DNA of 64,000 nt, taken from Leucaena leucocephala (lineage: Eukaryota; Streptophyta; Magnoliopsida; Fabales; Fabaceae). Below, piece after piece: positions 33,010 through 46,794 of the stretch (positions within the stretch are counted from its first letter, which is position 1; the number at the start of each line of letters is the position of its first letter). The translations under genes were made by a program, and so were the position numbers. The stretch lies in the NCBI GenBank assembly GCA_037074615.1, contig CM073557.1:8448501-8512500 (forward strand), read 5' to 3'. A model generated the notes under the pieces. The model made no database searches, was not told the DNA's origin, and saw only the letters and a program-made list of their open reading frames with translations.

Positions 33010-35180
33010 TAAATGAAATAAAGAATCAAATAGACAATAAAATTAAGGTATTATGAACTAATCAAGGTCATGAATACTTTTTAGCTTAATTCAAACAACT
33101 CTATGAAGAAAAAAGGGGATTAGTAGGCAACTAGCTATCCGTGACACACCTCAATAGAATAGGGTTGCCAAAAGAAGAAATAAAACTCTTCTATACATTG
33201 TTAGGCCTATGATGACTCAGGCCTATATCCATGATAGTTCTCATAGACATGGAAAACTGTGTCTTAGAGGGAAGAAATATATTTCCATAAGGTACTCAAA
33301 ACCCTCAAAAGGATATGTATTCATAAATGAAATTGAATATGTAATAGTGACTAAAACAGAATCGAAAGATATTATATTCATTGAGATATAATTTCCAAGT
33401 AGGAGAGATATTAATCGTACTATATCTCTTTGTGAGACTCAGGAATAGAACATGCTGAACAGATTGATAAATCAGAATCCTCTAGGTATGTCAATCTAAG
33501 TAGGAGCCAAGAACGATTAAAATAAAGATAGAGACAAATGAGTAAAGATAAACAAGTAGCTTCAGTCATAAAGAGTAATAGGGAACGTGTTCTAAAGATA
33601 CACTTCCAAATAAAAGGTGAAGCACTCTTAGTTACTCCAGAAGGGGATGATGAACCTCACTCTATTCATGAAGCCTTGGCAAGTCCTACTGAGGAGGAAT
33701 GGAAGAAAGCAATGAAAGAGGAAATGGACTAAATGATGAAAAACTAAGTTTGAGAATTGGTTGATATGCCAAAAGGGCATAAAGCTATTGGGAACAAGTG
33801 GGTTGTCAAAATCAAAAGAAATATGGATTGATCAATTGACAAATTCAAAGCCCGATTGATTGAAAAGGGATATACACAACAGAAATATATAGATTATGAG
33901 GATACTTTTTTACCTGTTGTGCACTCTAATTCAATAAGAATTATTCTAGTAATAGTAAATAGTTTAAATCTAGAGTTATATCATATATATATATATAAAA
34001 ATCACATTCCCAAATGGTGATCTGGATGAAGAAATCTATATGGAACAACCAATAGATTTCATTGAAAAAGGGTTTGAAGACAAGAAGTGTTTTCTGGATT
34101 AAAGCAGTAGTGGTACTTGAGGTTTCACAAGGCGATAACTTCATATAACTTCCAAATGATAGAGGAAGACCATTGCTTCTCTATTAAACAGTTTGAGCAT
34201 AAATTTGTAATATTATCCTTATACGTAGATGACATACTCTTAGCCAAAAATAGTCTTAAATCAATGATAGCTATTAAAGAATGTCTTTCATCAAATTTCA
34301 AGATGAAAGACATGGGTAAAGCAAAATACTCAAGATTTGAAGGAATCGTTCCAAGAGAATCCTTACTCTTTCACTAGAGAATTATGTCAAGAAGATACTT
34401 GAGTGATTCAATATGATTGAATGCAATCATATGGATATTCCTATTGCCACTAAAGTAGCCTTGAGTTCTGATATGTATACCAAAAGTGAATTAGACAAAA
34501 AGAAATTGGAAAGAATTCTATATTCTAGTGCCATTAGTAACCTAATATATGCGATGATGTGTACAAGACCAGATATTTGTTATGTCATAGGGATAGTTAG
34601 TAGATTCTAGTCCAACCCTAATGAGGAACACTATAAAGTAGTGAAAAGGATCTTGAGAAACTTAAAGGGCACCACTAACTATGTATTGTGTTCTCAAGGA
34701 AGCGATCTGTACTTAGTCAAATATTCTGATGCCGATGTAGTGGCGATAAAGAATAGTGAAGATTGACTTTAAGATGCACCTTCTTGCTTAATAATGGCAC
34801 CATATATTGGAGTAGCAAGAAGTAAACGTGTATTGCTTTACACTTTATGGAAGCTGAGTTTGTAGCATGTCCTGTAGCAACGCAAGAGGCTATTTTTGCT
34901 AAAAATATTCATTGAACACCTAGGATTTGAGGATGAGAGTACCAAGCCTGTGTTGATATAATGTTACAACACTGCAACTATAGCCTACACCAAAGACCAT
35001 AAGTATAATAGCAAGACCAAACACATTGATATTGAGTATTATTTTGTGATGGAATATATAGCACAAAAAATTATAACTGTATAATACATTTCAACCAAAT
35101 GTATGGTTACAGACCCCCTGACTAAACCAATAAGTAAAGAAATATTTAAGAAACATGTAAAAACTAGTAGCATACAAAAA
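33010..35180 (+). pseudogene. Copia-B2 integrase end, reverse transcriptase and RNase H
   Basis: Resumes integrase after E3 (QIDNKIKVL...GHEYF, then NRVAKRR). The linker is at 33,210-33,390 (KYISIRYSKPSKGYVFIN). RT starts near 33,640 (HSIHEALASPTEEEWKKAMKEEM), with GYTQQKYIDYEDTF, then EEIYMEQPIDFIEKGFE, and the catalytic YVDD at about 34,225. RNase H includes MCTRPDICYVIG at about 34,555 and ends with DPLTKPI near 35,110. A TA microsatellite (33,980-34,002) has replaced the ELYQMDVK-type segment. Several stops and small frameshifts are present. Confidence 0.8.
33980..34002. repeat. (TA)n microsatellite inside copia-B2 RT
   Basis: About ten TA units located where RT coding sequence is expected. 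The frame remains open across it, coding for alternating Tyr and Ile. Confidence 0.8.
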
Positions 35181-36704
35181 AATGTAAAGCTACAAATTGT
35201 ATGTAATATTTTATTTTTAATAATGATATAATGTCATTCATTATTACTTATATGTCTGGGTGAAAGTATGTAATGTCTAGTATGTCATAAGGTTGAAAAG
35301 ACTAGCTCTCTCACACGAGCAACAACCTTTGATGCTAGAGAAGTGTTCAAAGATGAGATATGTGTTCACCAGTGAAGCAGCAAACGAGCTGATATGATAG
35401 AGAAGAAATACAGTAAATATCACCTTGGCTTAAAAAGTGTAGTAAGTTGAGATGAGATACGTGAGTATAGATATGGATAGAACTATGGATACCCACATCC
35501 ATGAAACCTATAGCCAGATAACAAATTCTTAAAAATTGGCATCATATTATGTGAATAGAATTGAAGAGTTTGGATTTAGATACTATGAGTGTTTAGACTT
35601 AAATCTATATGGTGTGATTGATAAAATTAAAACGACATACACTCTTATAGGATAAGAGGAACACCATAGCATGTGATTCATACCCATATGCTAAATAACC
35701 TCAAATGGAAAGCAAGTGAATCAATTCCTACTTTATTTGTGTGAGTTCTAGAAATGTACCATTATTTCATAAATGTCCTTTTACTTATACAATATTATAG
35801 AGGTATGTTTCAATTGCTACTTTAGTATATGTCCTATGGTCAAATTATAAATAAACCAAAGGTATTATGCTAGGAAAGCGGTTGATTCATATCAAAATGA
35901 TATATGGGCGAAAGAAAGTACACACATTTATGCTGGTATCCGTAACCGATCCATTGTGATATTATTTTTTGTTAATTTCATAAGTATGGACACTATACAT
36001 AAGTGGAGGGTATCTAAGTTATAGACTAACTCAATAGATATTATATTAGCTAGAAGAAAAGTGTATATGGGTAAATCTAGGAAATTCAAAACACTAAAAT
36101 ATATTTTCTTCGAGCTGTGCTAAAGGGTTGCTTTGTACTGGCACCTATAAAAAGGGATTTCTAGTACAAAAGATGGAATAAAGATATCATGCCTACACGG
36201 ACACAACAAAGTGCCTAGTATAAAATAAGGAAGAGAATGAGATTGGACCTATGACATCTAATCCACCAAATGTGATTGAGAGATATTAGAAAGTAGGCTG
36301 ATCTACCTTTTGTAGATTAGACTTAAACCTAATAGGTATTAGGGCCATTATGAGAATAGGGAAGAGAGGGTTATATATTGTAATACATCCCATATGAGAA
36401 ATAATGGGAGTTACCCTCCGGATATGTAGGAGCAGAATTGGGGACAATGGGAAGTTTTCTTTCGAATCCCATTTTCTCTTCCTTCTTTCATGCGTACCTT
36501 TACATGAAAATAGAGACAAACAAGTATGCATGTGCATTCATTTCTCAGACTCGCTTCTTCTCCCCTCGCTCTATGTCCAACGCTATACTTTTCTTCCTTG
36601 GGTGTTTTTAATATGTAAACATACCATAGTATAAACAAGGTGCTCCTGTTGTATGTGGGTATCTTTGTGAACCAGTGAAGATCCAAGGTACCAAAAACTT
36701 ATAT
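35181..36704 (+). mobile_element. Copia-B2 3' LTR (~1.5 kb)
   Basis: Follows the end of pol and carries the TATA box at 36146-36152 and hairpin at 36301-36317. It matches 25076-26035 and 13701-15580. The exact left end is uncertain. Oddly, its right end is followed by a second primer-site-like sequence rather than by flanking DNA. Confidence 0.75.
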
Positions 36705-36717
36705 TGGTATCTAGAGC
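36705..36717 (+). other. Primer-binding-site-like sequence after the 3' LTR
   Basis: TGGTATCTAGAGC differs by one inserted or changed base from the copia primer site, and the next ~50 bases resemble the B2 leader at 26,050. A primer site after a 3' LTR means this LTR once also served as the 5' LTR of another copy. Confidence 0.6.
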
Positions 36718-36769
36718 TAGTTTTATGCTTTTACTGATGTTTTGTGATTTTTTGTTTATTATGATATAA

Positions 36770-37180
36770 GTTTTCAAGCATACCTTAGATCTTCTCTGGT
36801 TCACTGAGATACCCACACGTAACCAGAGCATCTTATTTGGACTCTAGTACGTTTACACAGTAAAAACGTCCAATGAAGAAAACCAGAGCATCTAACACAG
36901 AGGGAGGGGAGCATAAGAGAGTATGAAAAATGAATATACAAGCACACTTGTTTCTCTATGTTCATGTATATGTATGCATGAAAGAAGGGAGAATATGGGA
37001 TTTAAAAATAAACTTACCCATTTCCTGTTCCTACATATCCGGTGAGTAACTCCTACTATTTTTCATATAGGGTATATTACACATATATACCCCAATCTCT
37101 CCCTTATTCTCACAATGGCCCCAATGCTTATTGGGTTTGAGTATAATCCACCACAAGTGGATCAGCCCACTTTCTAACAA
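36770..37180 (-). mobile_element. Inverted B-family LTR end, fragment 1
   Basis: Reverse complement of the last ~410 bases of the B LTR: hairpin at 37145-37162, GTATATTACACATATATA and GTTCACTGAGATACCCACAC are all recognisable. It forms a near-palindrome with 36,290-36,700. Confidence 0.75.
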
Positions 37181-37189
37181 TTGCACCTG

Positions 37190-37785
37190 AATCGAAGGTC
37201 ACACGCTCCCTCATGCGCCCTAATAAGAAAAAAATTAAAAAAAATGAACAAAGCTCACTTTCGAGTCACTAGTGTGTGCATTACATGCGCTAGTCTGGTG
37301 CTGCCATGTGTTAGCTACTAGTTTTTCCTCTCTTTTTTTTAAATTACTCAAAAAAATGTTAATTTAATTGAGGATCTGGGTGGGATCTACTGATCTAATG
37401 TGACCCATACCCCTACAGCCTAAACTTTATTTTTAAATGGGCTTGGCCCAGTCGCAGGCTAATTTTTTTTAACCGGGTTACAGACAGGCCAACGAATATA
37501 TTTTTTTCCTAGATTGGCCTCAGAAATCTTGTGCTACATTCTCCTTTTTTATAAGGGACAAAATGGGGCACAGAGGTTATCCCATACCTCCAGTCATGTC
37601 ATGCCAGACCCAGCTACTACACAGGGTCAAGTCCGTCAGACCTAACTCTTCTCTCCCCCATAATTTCTCCGTATGACGTCCGTTTTTTACATTCTTGATG
37701 TCATTTTCTTCATTTTTTTCATGTTCTACGCAATGAGACTAATTTAAAACCTAAAATTGCACATTTCTAGTGACCCAATTTTGAA
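37190..37785 (-). mobile_element. Inverted B-family leader fragment
   Basis: Reverse complement of a relative of 26,190-26,760. Shared blocks are the reverse of AATTGGGTCACTAGAAAT and GAAGAAAATGACA. It is more GC-rich than its neighbours (GGGCTTGGCCCAGTCGC near 37,440). No open frame. Confidence 0.65.
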
Positions 37786-37789
37786 AAGA

Positions 37790-38200
37790 AGAAGGGGAAA
37801 ATGAGGTTCAAAAATAAACTTACCCACTTCAAAAACACCTAAGGAATAAAACAGAGTGTTTACACAGCAAAAACACCAAAGGAATAAAAACATAGCGTCA
37901 GACGCAGAGGGAGGGGAGCATAAGAGAGTATGAGAAATGAATGCACAATCACACTTGTTTCTCTCTATGTTCATGTAATGTATGCATGAAAGAAGGGAGG
38001 GAAAATGGGATTCAAAAGAAAACTTCCCATTCTCCCTGCATTCTGCTCCTGCATATCCGGTGGGTAACTCCCATTATTTCTCATATGGGGTATATTAAAA
38101 TATATACCCTACTCTATCCCCTATTCTCACAATGGCCCCATACCTATTGGGTTTAGTTTAATCCACCAAAGGTGGATCAGCCCACTTTCTAACATATACT
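37790..38200 (-). mobile_element. Inverted B-family LTR end, fragment 2
   Basis: Second inverted copy of the LTR end, closely similar to 36,770-37,180 and 25,650-26,030 reversed, with a perfect hairpin at 38161-38177. With the leader fragment it forms LTR end plus leader of a minus-strand copy. Confidence 0.75.
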
Positions 38201-38290
38201 ATGTACCTCATTAAGTTTTTCTTTAATATAAGTTTGAGTTCGATGCTCTAAATATATTTTGTGTGTGAGTTCTTTCTATTGGATGAAAGA

Positions 38291-41200
38291 TGAAATGTCC
38301 TACTTTTTACCCCTCAGAGTATGCATTAAGAAGCGTATTTAACTAGCGGAAGTATTACTTTGGCCTAAAAATTAAAATTTTATAACTTCTTAGATACTGT
38401 TCATTTGGTAAAATTTAGATTGATAGTCAAACTTTAAAAATTCATAACTAACTCTAGAAAAATCGTATGTGCTTGCTTCAAACTTCTACTTGAAACTATT
38501 TCATAGATATTTAAGGTAAAAATATAAATATAGACATTTACCTTACCAATTAATACAGTTAAATTATTACTTTTTACTTTTCATAAGGTAAATTTTGGAA
38601 ATTCTAGATTCTGTCTCTTCACTTTAGAAATTTATTTCTCTTGATATGTATATCCAAATTAAGTGTACTACATGTGAATTTTAAGATATAGATGTGTACT
38701 AATTTCTCATAAAATTTTATGAATTAGTTCTTTCATTTGCTAGGTTAAATTGAATCACAACAAAAATGCTTCAGGACCTACATTTTTACCATTTGACTTT
38801 CTTTCATAAATCTCATAAATTATTTCAACCTTTATAAATGATCAACTTGAATTATCATACACTCATATACAACATGGAGTTATTTCATATATTTTTATCA
38901 TATAAATAGGCACTTTACATATCATTTACATACATGGAAATTCATAACACATGCTAGGACATCCATTACTTCACTTTCTTCAATATTGTAGCTTCACTTC
39001 ATACATATGTCTCTCATCATAATTGACCTATATTGGTCGGTTGTGGGAGGATGAGATTATGGGGAATCTCAGTAGCAAACATTACCAGTTAATATGCAAG
39101 ATGGATAATAATGCATGATATGCAATTTTATTAAACTTTCTTTAATTAGTGACATGCCATCATGTTATATACTTTGTATAAAAATATATGGCCATAGGAA
39201 ACATGTTATTCATAACATATTCAAGATTATTTATTATGTCACAACATCACTCAATTATCATATACATGTCAACAAATATGCATACCACATCAAGCACATA
39301 AAGAGGTAAGTCTACTATATTGAATTAAGCTTTCTTCCTTGTTTTTAGCCTAACTTTCCAACCATGAAGCGTTTTAGTCAACCACTTTCCAACATATTTT
39401 TGGATATCTCAAGGTCCTAAACAAATTTATATTATCACATAATTCATTAGGAGCATGATTATGTACCAAATGGAAAACTAACTCTCCTTAGCTTAACTAA
39501 TTTCTATTAATTTCAGTTAATTATCTTACCCTTTGAATTAATTAGTGCCTTGACCATTTTCCACACAATTTTTTTCCAATGAAACCAAATATGAAGTTAG
39601 AATTGACAAATTCCAACTCCTTCCTTGAGGCTTGTACAGAACAAAAATGTGGCACAACAAGGTTTTCTCCAAAAATTCCTATTTTGATTCCAATGCTCCC
39701 AATACTTGTTTCTCTACTTATCCCCACATAATTTTTCTTTTTAAATCAATTGGAAGTATCAAAATCATTATATTTCATCTCCTGCCCAGGCCTTAGAACA
39801 GTGGCATAATCATCAGTAAATTTGGATTTGTAAGAATACATGGTTTTACAAGTTAAAACCACTTAATTCTAGCTTGTTAACCTTGTCTAGGCTATTTATA
39901 ACATAAAATTCATCCTTTCCTTTTAGTTATAAATTTTGTTAAGCAACCTCCCAATGAAAGAAAATGGTGTTTCAACAATCTAAATCCAAGAGAACTCTTC
40001 CTATAAAACAATATAAAGATAGGAGGAAGAAATTACTTTAGTTGCTTGATCAATTAGCTCTTGGATTTGCCTTGTTCTTGCTTGAGATTTTATTTTGCAA
40101 GAGGTTCCCCATAGCTTCCTCATGCTCTATGTGCTGCAGATTTTTGGAGGGAGTATTTATTGATTTTTGGCAATGTGAATCAAGGGCTTAGATTACTTTG
40201 TGCACTATTTGATCAAATGGCTAAGATTACACCTTGAATCTTGACTTGCCTACCAAGCCAAATTATGACATCATCCAGGACATCACTTAAGGCCATGTGT
40301 GGCATCTTCCAAAGGCTAAGGGCTTGTTTGGAAAGTCTAGTACAAGCCGATACCGGCTCAGTCCAATTTCTAAAAAATTAAACTGTTTAATAATTATAAT
40401 TTTTATAATATTCTAAAATATATATTCTGTACTTAAATTCAGTGTTTAGATTTCTTTTTACCATTAACATTGTTAGAATGAGTATAAATTTAATTAATGT
40501 CCCTTGCAAAATGAATAAAATGCCCTTAGTTCAATATTTTGTACTATATTAACTCTAAAGGCATAATTATCATTTCACACCTCTTTACACTTCATCAAGG
40601 CATATTCTGACTCTGATCACTCATTTCTATCTCTCCCTTAATATTTTGACCATGCCCAAATAACTAAAATGTCCTCCATTTATCTCTTGTTCAGTGTTAC
40701 AATACAACGGCATTTTCGTAATTTTGTATTTTTTAGAGTTTCTCTAGGCACTGACCCACATGACTATTCAGATATTTTACTGTGCCTATAGGACACCAAC
40801 TTGGGCCTTTAAATGAGTTCAATACCTTTATAGCCCAATTCCTAAGAAAACTCACTTAAAAATATTTATCGAGTGTATTATTCTACTGTGAATTCTATTA
40901 TAAATTTTACATAACTATTTTTTGAGATTTATCAGTTTTATAAATTCCTATATTGATTCTGGGAATTTATTGTCATGTTTCATCTGATTAGGAAAACTGG
41001 AAAGTCTTGTAATAATCTCTGGGCTTTAGAAATTAATATCAATTATTTAGGGTCTCAAATCAAAATTCTAAAAAATATGTCTGGCCCAATTTTCATTCTC
41101 TATTTACTGGTAAAATTTAGGAATATAACATTTTCGGGCAGTTCTAGGCATTTTCTTTCACAACTTTCTCATAATTATGATTTTGTCCTTGAACTTTAAC

Positions 41201-41510
41201 AAATTGTATTTTGGTCCCTTAGACATTTTATAATTGCATTTTATGACCCAAAATTTATCTCTACATTTTATTATTGCCCTAAAACTTTTTTAAATTACAC
41301 TTAAATCCTTGATCTTTCATCAAAATGACGTTTATATCCCTTAACATTATAACTTTATACTTTTCTTTTCTTATTCCGCTTAAAACTCATCTAACATTTA
41401 TCGCTTCTTCTAATCATTGTCACAATTCCTTCTAGAACTCTTTTCTCTATCTATCCCTTACAGGTTTCACTGTCTATTTCATACAGATAGAGAAAAATAA
41501 AGATGTGATA
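38291..41510 (-). mobile_element. Family E solo LTR, copy E4 (3,220 bp) with target duplication
   Basis: Bounded by AAAGA at 38286-38290 and 41511-41515, a perfect 5-bp target duplication. It is more diverged than E2 and E3: the TATA box region (40154-40160) and the GTTCA hairpin are altered, and the terminal CA is changed. The order of all shared blocks is kept. It is probably the oldest complete E copy here. Confidence 0.8.
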
Positions 41511-41515
41511 AAAGA

Positions 41516-43970
41516 TGACAAAATAATAATAATAATAAAACCTTTACACTTGTGCTTGTTTTCTAGGGTCTGACGTCATATGGTTAGATTATTTCCTTAA
41601 GCTAACTAATAATGACTATTTTTCGAAGGTAATATCTTTCGAAATAAAAATATTTAGGTAAGTTTAGTATTGATTACCATACTAAGGTTAGGGCACATCT
41701 CTAGGATTTAGATAGTACTTATAGGAATTTACGATATCGTTTACCAAAAAAGCTCTTACGATGACAACAGGAATCAAACGCATGTCATTATATGATATAA
41801 GTCTATTCCTTATTATATGTGTCAACTTTTATTAGCTCAAAAGTAATATTTTCAAATAAATTTAAAGCCCTCGTAATAAAGTCCAATTCCCATAAAATTT
41901 TAAAGTGGGCTTTCACTTTATATTGTATGTATTATAAAGGGCCTAAAGTAATGAGAGTTTATATAAATAGTAAAGAATGAGTTTATATTTTATATAAACA
42001 TGAATTCGATTCCTATTATTATTAGGACTCCTTTAGTAGGTAATTTCGTAAATTTTTTATAAGTATTTTTTGAACCCTAGAACTATATTCTAACCACAGT
42101 AAGAGACTAGTGTTAAACCCATTTAAATTTTTATATACAAAAAAATAAAGAGCCCAACTAAAATCTGTTAACTAGTCCAGCAATCATATAATAGGGCCCA
42201 AATTAACCATTATTGCGAATATATCATTTCAATAATCAACTAAACATCATGCCACCATACACACTATTCATCCAACATAAAATACTCATAATTCTAGTAA
42301 AAAATATACTTCTTATTATCTTTAATATAATATCTCATTGACTTTTTTAAAAAAATTTAAGAAGTTAAATAAATTATATTTAATTATAGCATATACTATA
42401 TGATATTTTTAGAATGAATAGTTAATAAGTCAAAAAAAATTAATTTAATAAGAAATGATAAATATAAATATTTTAAATTAATTTATTTAATTTTATTAAT
42501 TTTTTAAAAAATCAATAGAATATTATAATAAATACTAGATGAAGTATTAACCAATCCACGATAAGTAAGAAAAAGCATATCCTACGCTGATACACTAACA
42601 TGAGCATAACTTTATAACAATTCAACCATAGGATGTTACATTTTAGAATGTTCCAGTATGGAAGTACACTTAGCGCATTAACAAAATATTATTTCTCAAT
42701 TTTAAATATAAAAGATAAATAATAAACTTATAGAGATTAAAAAATTAAATAAATCAATTATTTATAAAAAAAATATATATTAATTTTCTAAAATATCTAT
42801 TTAATCATTTGCATTGTTTGTATTTTTGTACTATGGGGAACCCTTTTTGATAAATAGAATTAATAATAAAAATAACAATTCAACCATAAAATCAAAATTC
42901 AACAAGTATTTTTAAGTCACCCATAGTAGAAATTTGAAGTTCCAATTAAGATTCATCATTCAAAAACAAAATCCGTCTTTCTAAAGCCTATGGTTTGAAC
43001 CAAATGCAAAAAATCTACACTTTCCACTGTTTAAATCCTCATTAAAAATCTTTATAAAAAACTAATTCCTCATTAAAAATAATAACAACCTTCATTTAGC
43101 TCCCAAAAGCATAAAAAAATTACCAAATAATTCAAAAAATAAATCCTTGTCAGTCCCATCTAAAAATAAATTCTTTAATAAAATTAATTTAAATTGGGGA
43201 TGTTACATTTATCACCTATTCCATCCACAAACACTACATATGAAATTATTTTTCTATAATATAACAATTAATTGGTAGAATACTACTGAGTTGTATAAAT
43301 GAAAATGGTTAGTGTAAAATGTAAATGAAAAAAATTACAGTTAACTACCAACTATACACCATTTGGTACTGTTAGATTAGGCCTTCGTATTTGTATAAAA
43401 TCCAAAAAAGACTGTATTATTGACAAAATAATAATGCAAAACTCTCTCCGATTTGTATGTTTTGATTTCATCTAGTTTTCCTTCTAGTCTCTATGATTTA
43501 ATATTTTAACTTAGTATTTATTATTTTCTTTAAATATTTTATCATATATGTGGTAAATTAATTTTACTTTATTATTATGTATCTATATTTTATATATTAT
43601 TTTTAGTATCATAAACCACACACATTTAAAGTCGCAAAATAGAATATGATTATTTAAATAAAATTTAAAAAAGTACAATAAGGACTAAATTAAAGAATTT
43701 TTATTTTAAAAGAAAAAAAAGAAAAAGAATTGAATGAATGAAGAACAATATTTTGATCATGGAAGCAGCTTTGTGCTGTGTGATCCTAGGTATCTCAGAT
43801 TCTTTCAATGTTGATTGCAAAATCATAATAAGAAGGCCGTAGATAGAAGAAAGAGGAACTCAACTTCAAAAAAATGGTCCCATCTTTCAATACCAATAAT
43901 AATTAATACTAAAACTAAATTTAACAACAATAATAATAAATAATAATATTATTAATAATGGGCGTTGTGG
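41516..43970. other. AT-rich intergenic DNA
   Basis: About 2.4 kb without recognisable coding sequence. It starts with an (AAT)n microsatellite (41,521-41,541) and includes another at 43,925-43,965. Composition is extremely AT-rich from 42,300 on. Confidence 0.5.
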
Positions 43971-44215
43971 GTAAATTTAGGAACACAAGGGGATTGAGTG
44001 GAAAAGGGAACACTGGTTCCCCACTCCCCAACAAAGAAGTTATTCACACGTTACAAGACACGAACCCTCCCTTGTCTCTTTAATCTCCGACTTGTTCCCC
44101 GTAGCCCCAGCCTACACGTGGTACAATCTCATTCATTCACTGGTAGAGGCTTGGAGCTCCGTCCATATTTGTTGGAAGCATTTTTCAGGGCAAGGATTTT
44201 AGGTACTTAACCTCA
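43971..44215. promoter_or_regulatory. GC-richer island 1 with CACGTG
   Basis: Island of ordinary composition in very AT-rich DNA. A G-box core (CCTACACGTGGTAC) lies near 44,112-44,125. The 70-codon open frame across it has no family likeness. It could be regulatory DNA or a relic exon. Confidence 0.3.
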
Positions 44216-45290
44216 TATATATTTTTCATTTTTAATGTAAAATTTATTTAATTAATTAATTTAATTAAAAAAATAATTAAATTAATTAATATAATATATA
44301 TATTTTAAAATATATTAATCATCTTCTTTAATTTATTCCCTTCCTCTATTATTTGATTATTATTGATAGAATATTAATAGAAATAATTTAAATAAATAAA
44401 TAAATAAAATATATTTTAAATTTAGAACAAAAATAAATTCTCTAATTAAATATTATATTAAGGATAAAAAATATTTAATATTATTATATCTAATTAAATT
44501 TAATATGCAGATTTTAAAGTATTTATAATATTAATAACATAAGTTTATTATAGAATAAATAATATCAAATGGGTAAAATAGTATCTAATACCTTAATATT
44601 ATTTTTTAGTTGTATATAATATCTTACTTTTATTTATAACCTATGCAGTGTCATAATGTTATTTTTTTGGTATTTCTAATATTTTAATTCTATTTATAAT
44701 GCATACAAAACCCTAAATTATAAGTAAGATTGTGATATTGAATATAACAAAAAAAATAATTTTAAAATTACTTAATAAACTTAAAAAATTAAAATGATAG
44801 ATATATTATAAATAAAATTAAAATATTAGATGTTATTAAAAAAATAATGTTAAAGAATGTGTGATGTTTCTTTACCTTCACAAACATACGGATCTTAATA
44901 TATTTTTTAAAAATAAGATATTGGTGAGGGCCTTTAAAATTAAATTGCAAAATTATAAAAGTAGAAGTAATTACAACGGATCCTTGTAATAGGAAAAATC
45001 AAATGTTATAGTTAAAAACTAAACTTTCTTTAATAGAGAAAACAACTTTTTGGGAAATCAACGTTTTTTTACATATTTATAATGTTGTAAGATTTGGCCT
45101 GAGACTTAGGGGAATTTAGCTACTTTATAAAAGGGGTATTTGGATTTTTCTTAAAAAAATAATTTTACAGTGTATAAAATAAATATGAGAAAAAATTTAT
45201 CCCTATTTACATAATAATACTTTTAAAATTATAGTATGAGATATTTTAAATAAGCCTTTTTAAATTAAAATATTGGTTTTGAAAAAAGAA
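44216..45290. other. Very AT-rich spacer
   Basis: About 1.1 kb composed almost only of A and T, without ORFs or recognisable elements. Confidence 0.6.
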
Positions 45291-45585
45291 GAGAGAGAGA
45301 GAGATATCAGATATCAATTTCCCTGAGACACTGTCTCTGGGGCCTCTGGGAGCGTCTGAACAAATCACATGCAAGGTGAAGTATAATATGGACCGTGCAC
45401 GTGGGGAAATCTCAGGCAACCCAACTTTTTGTTTTCAGGGTCCCACATATCTTTGGATGCCCAGTTTTAATCTCATTTCTGAATTTTGTCCCCAACCATC
45501 CCTCCATAAAAGAGTTGTACCCAACTTCAAAGCCTACTTGCATGCACATACATATGAAATACCACTAACTTCAAATAATTGAGAG
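45291..45585. promoter_or_regulatory. GC-richer island 2 with CACGTG
   Basis: Begins with a (GA)n run at 45,291-45,305 and contains GTGCACGTGGGGAAAT near 45,397-45,412. The 68-codon frame 45376-45582 is not recognisable as a protein. Flanked on both sides by AT-rich DNA. Confidence 0.3.
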
Positions 45586-46794
45586 ATTTTTTTTGGGTAT
45601 AAAATAACTCAGAGGTTTATTTTAATATTCCCCTTAATCTTTATATATATATATATACTACATTTTCTCTCATAGATATAGTATTATATAAATAATAATT
45701 TGTATTTATTTAAAAATTTAATATGTTTTTTTATTTATCCTTAATTAATTATATATCTCTTATATATATATTTACTTATTCTCTCTCTTTTTTTATCTAT
45801 TCTCTCTTCCGCCAATCATCCTCATAAATAATAATATATTTAAAAAATAATTATATTTTTTATATATTCTTTTTCTTTTAACATATTTTAACTAACAATT
45901 TAATTAGCGTGATTTATATAGTTATTGTTTATAAAAAAGATAAGAAAAAAATAATAAATATAAGATCTTAATTCTTTGTAACTCTTAAATTTATAAATTT
46001 CTGTAGAGTTTTGTATGAGATAATGATTAGAGAGAATATTTAAAAAAAAAATATATTTCAAATAAATATAGACAGAAGAAAATATTATCTTAAATTTTGT
46101 GTAACTATGTCCTCTCCCTTTATGTTTTTTATAAAATACAAATTATTGAATTATGGAAATAAAAAAGTTGATAAAAATAGTTAAAGAGAATAAATATATA
46201 AAAATATAATTTATTTTCTAAAAACATTATTATTTATGAAGAGTTAGTGAGTCAGAGATAATGAGCAAATTATTAATTAGTATAATAAGATTAACCAATA
46301 ATTAATAGATTAAAAAGGAAAAATTATACTAAAATTTTCAAACAAACTATTACTATCTTTTATAAACAAACATATATTCTCTAAAAAACAATCTCTTATA
46401 TATAGAGAGGATAGGAGGGAATATATTCCATTCCTCATGAGTATTTATTGAATTCATTAATAGATAAAAGTTGTTTTTTAAAATGATTTAGGATGGTTCT
46501 AAATGTTTGAAATAATAAATATTTTTTGGATATTGAAATAATAAATATTTAATCAAAGCTTGTACAATTATTATAAAGAGTATGAACAATTCACAAAATT
46601 TTAATTTAAATACTTAAAAAATGATAATCATTAACATAAAAATACTTGGGATGAAGACAGTTCCTTTAGAATTTATTTATACATGAGACTAGATGTATTG
46701 TAAAATGTGGCATGAACTGCTTTAGCATTTAAAAGCAATGACCATTTCTTGAATTTCATGAAAAATATGAACCTTTTAGTAAAACAAAACCTGC
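45586..46794. other. Very AT-rich spacer with (TA)n
   Basis: Includes a TA microsatellite near 45,640-45,658. Nothing coding is seen. Confidence 0.6.
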
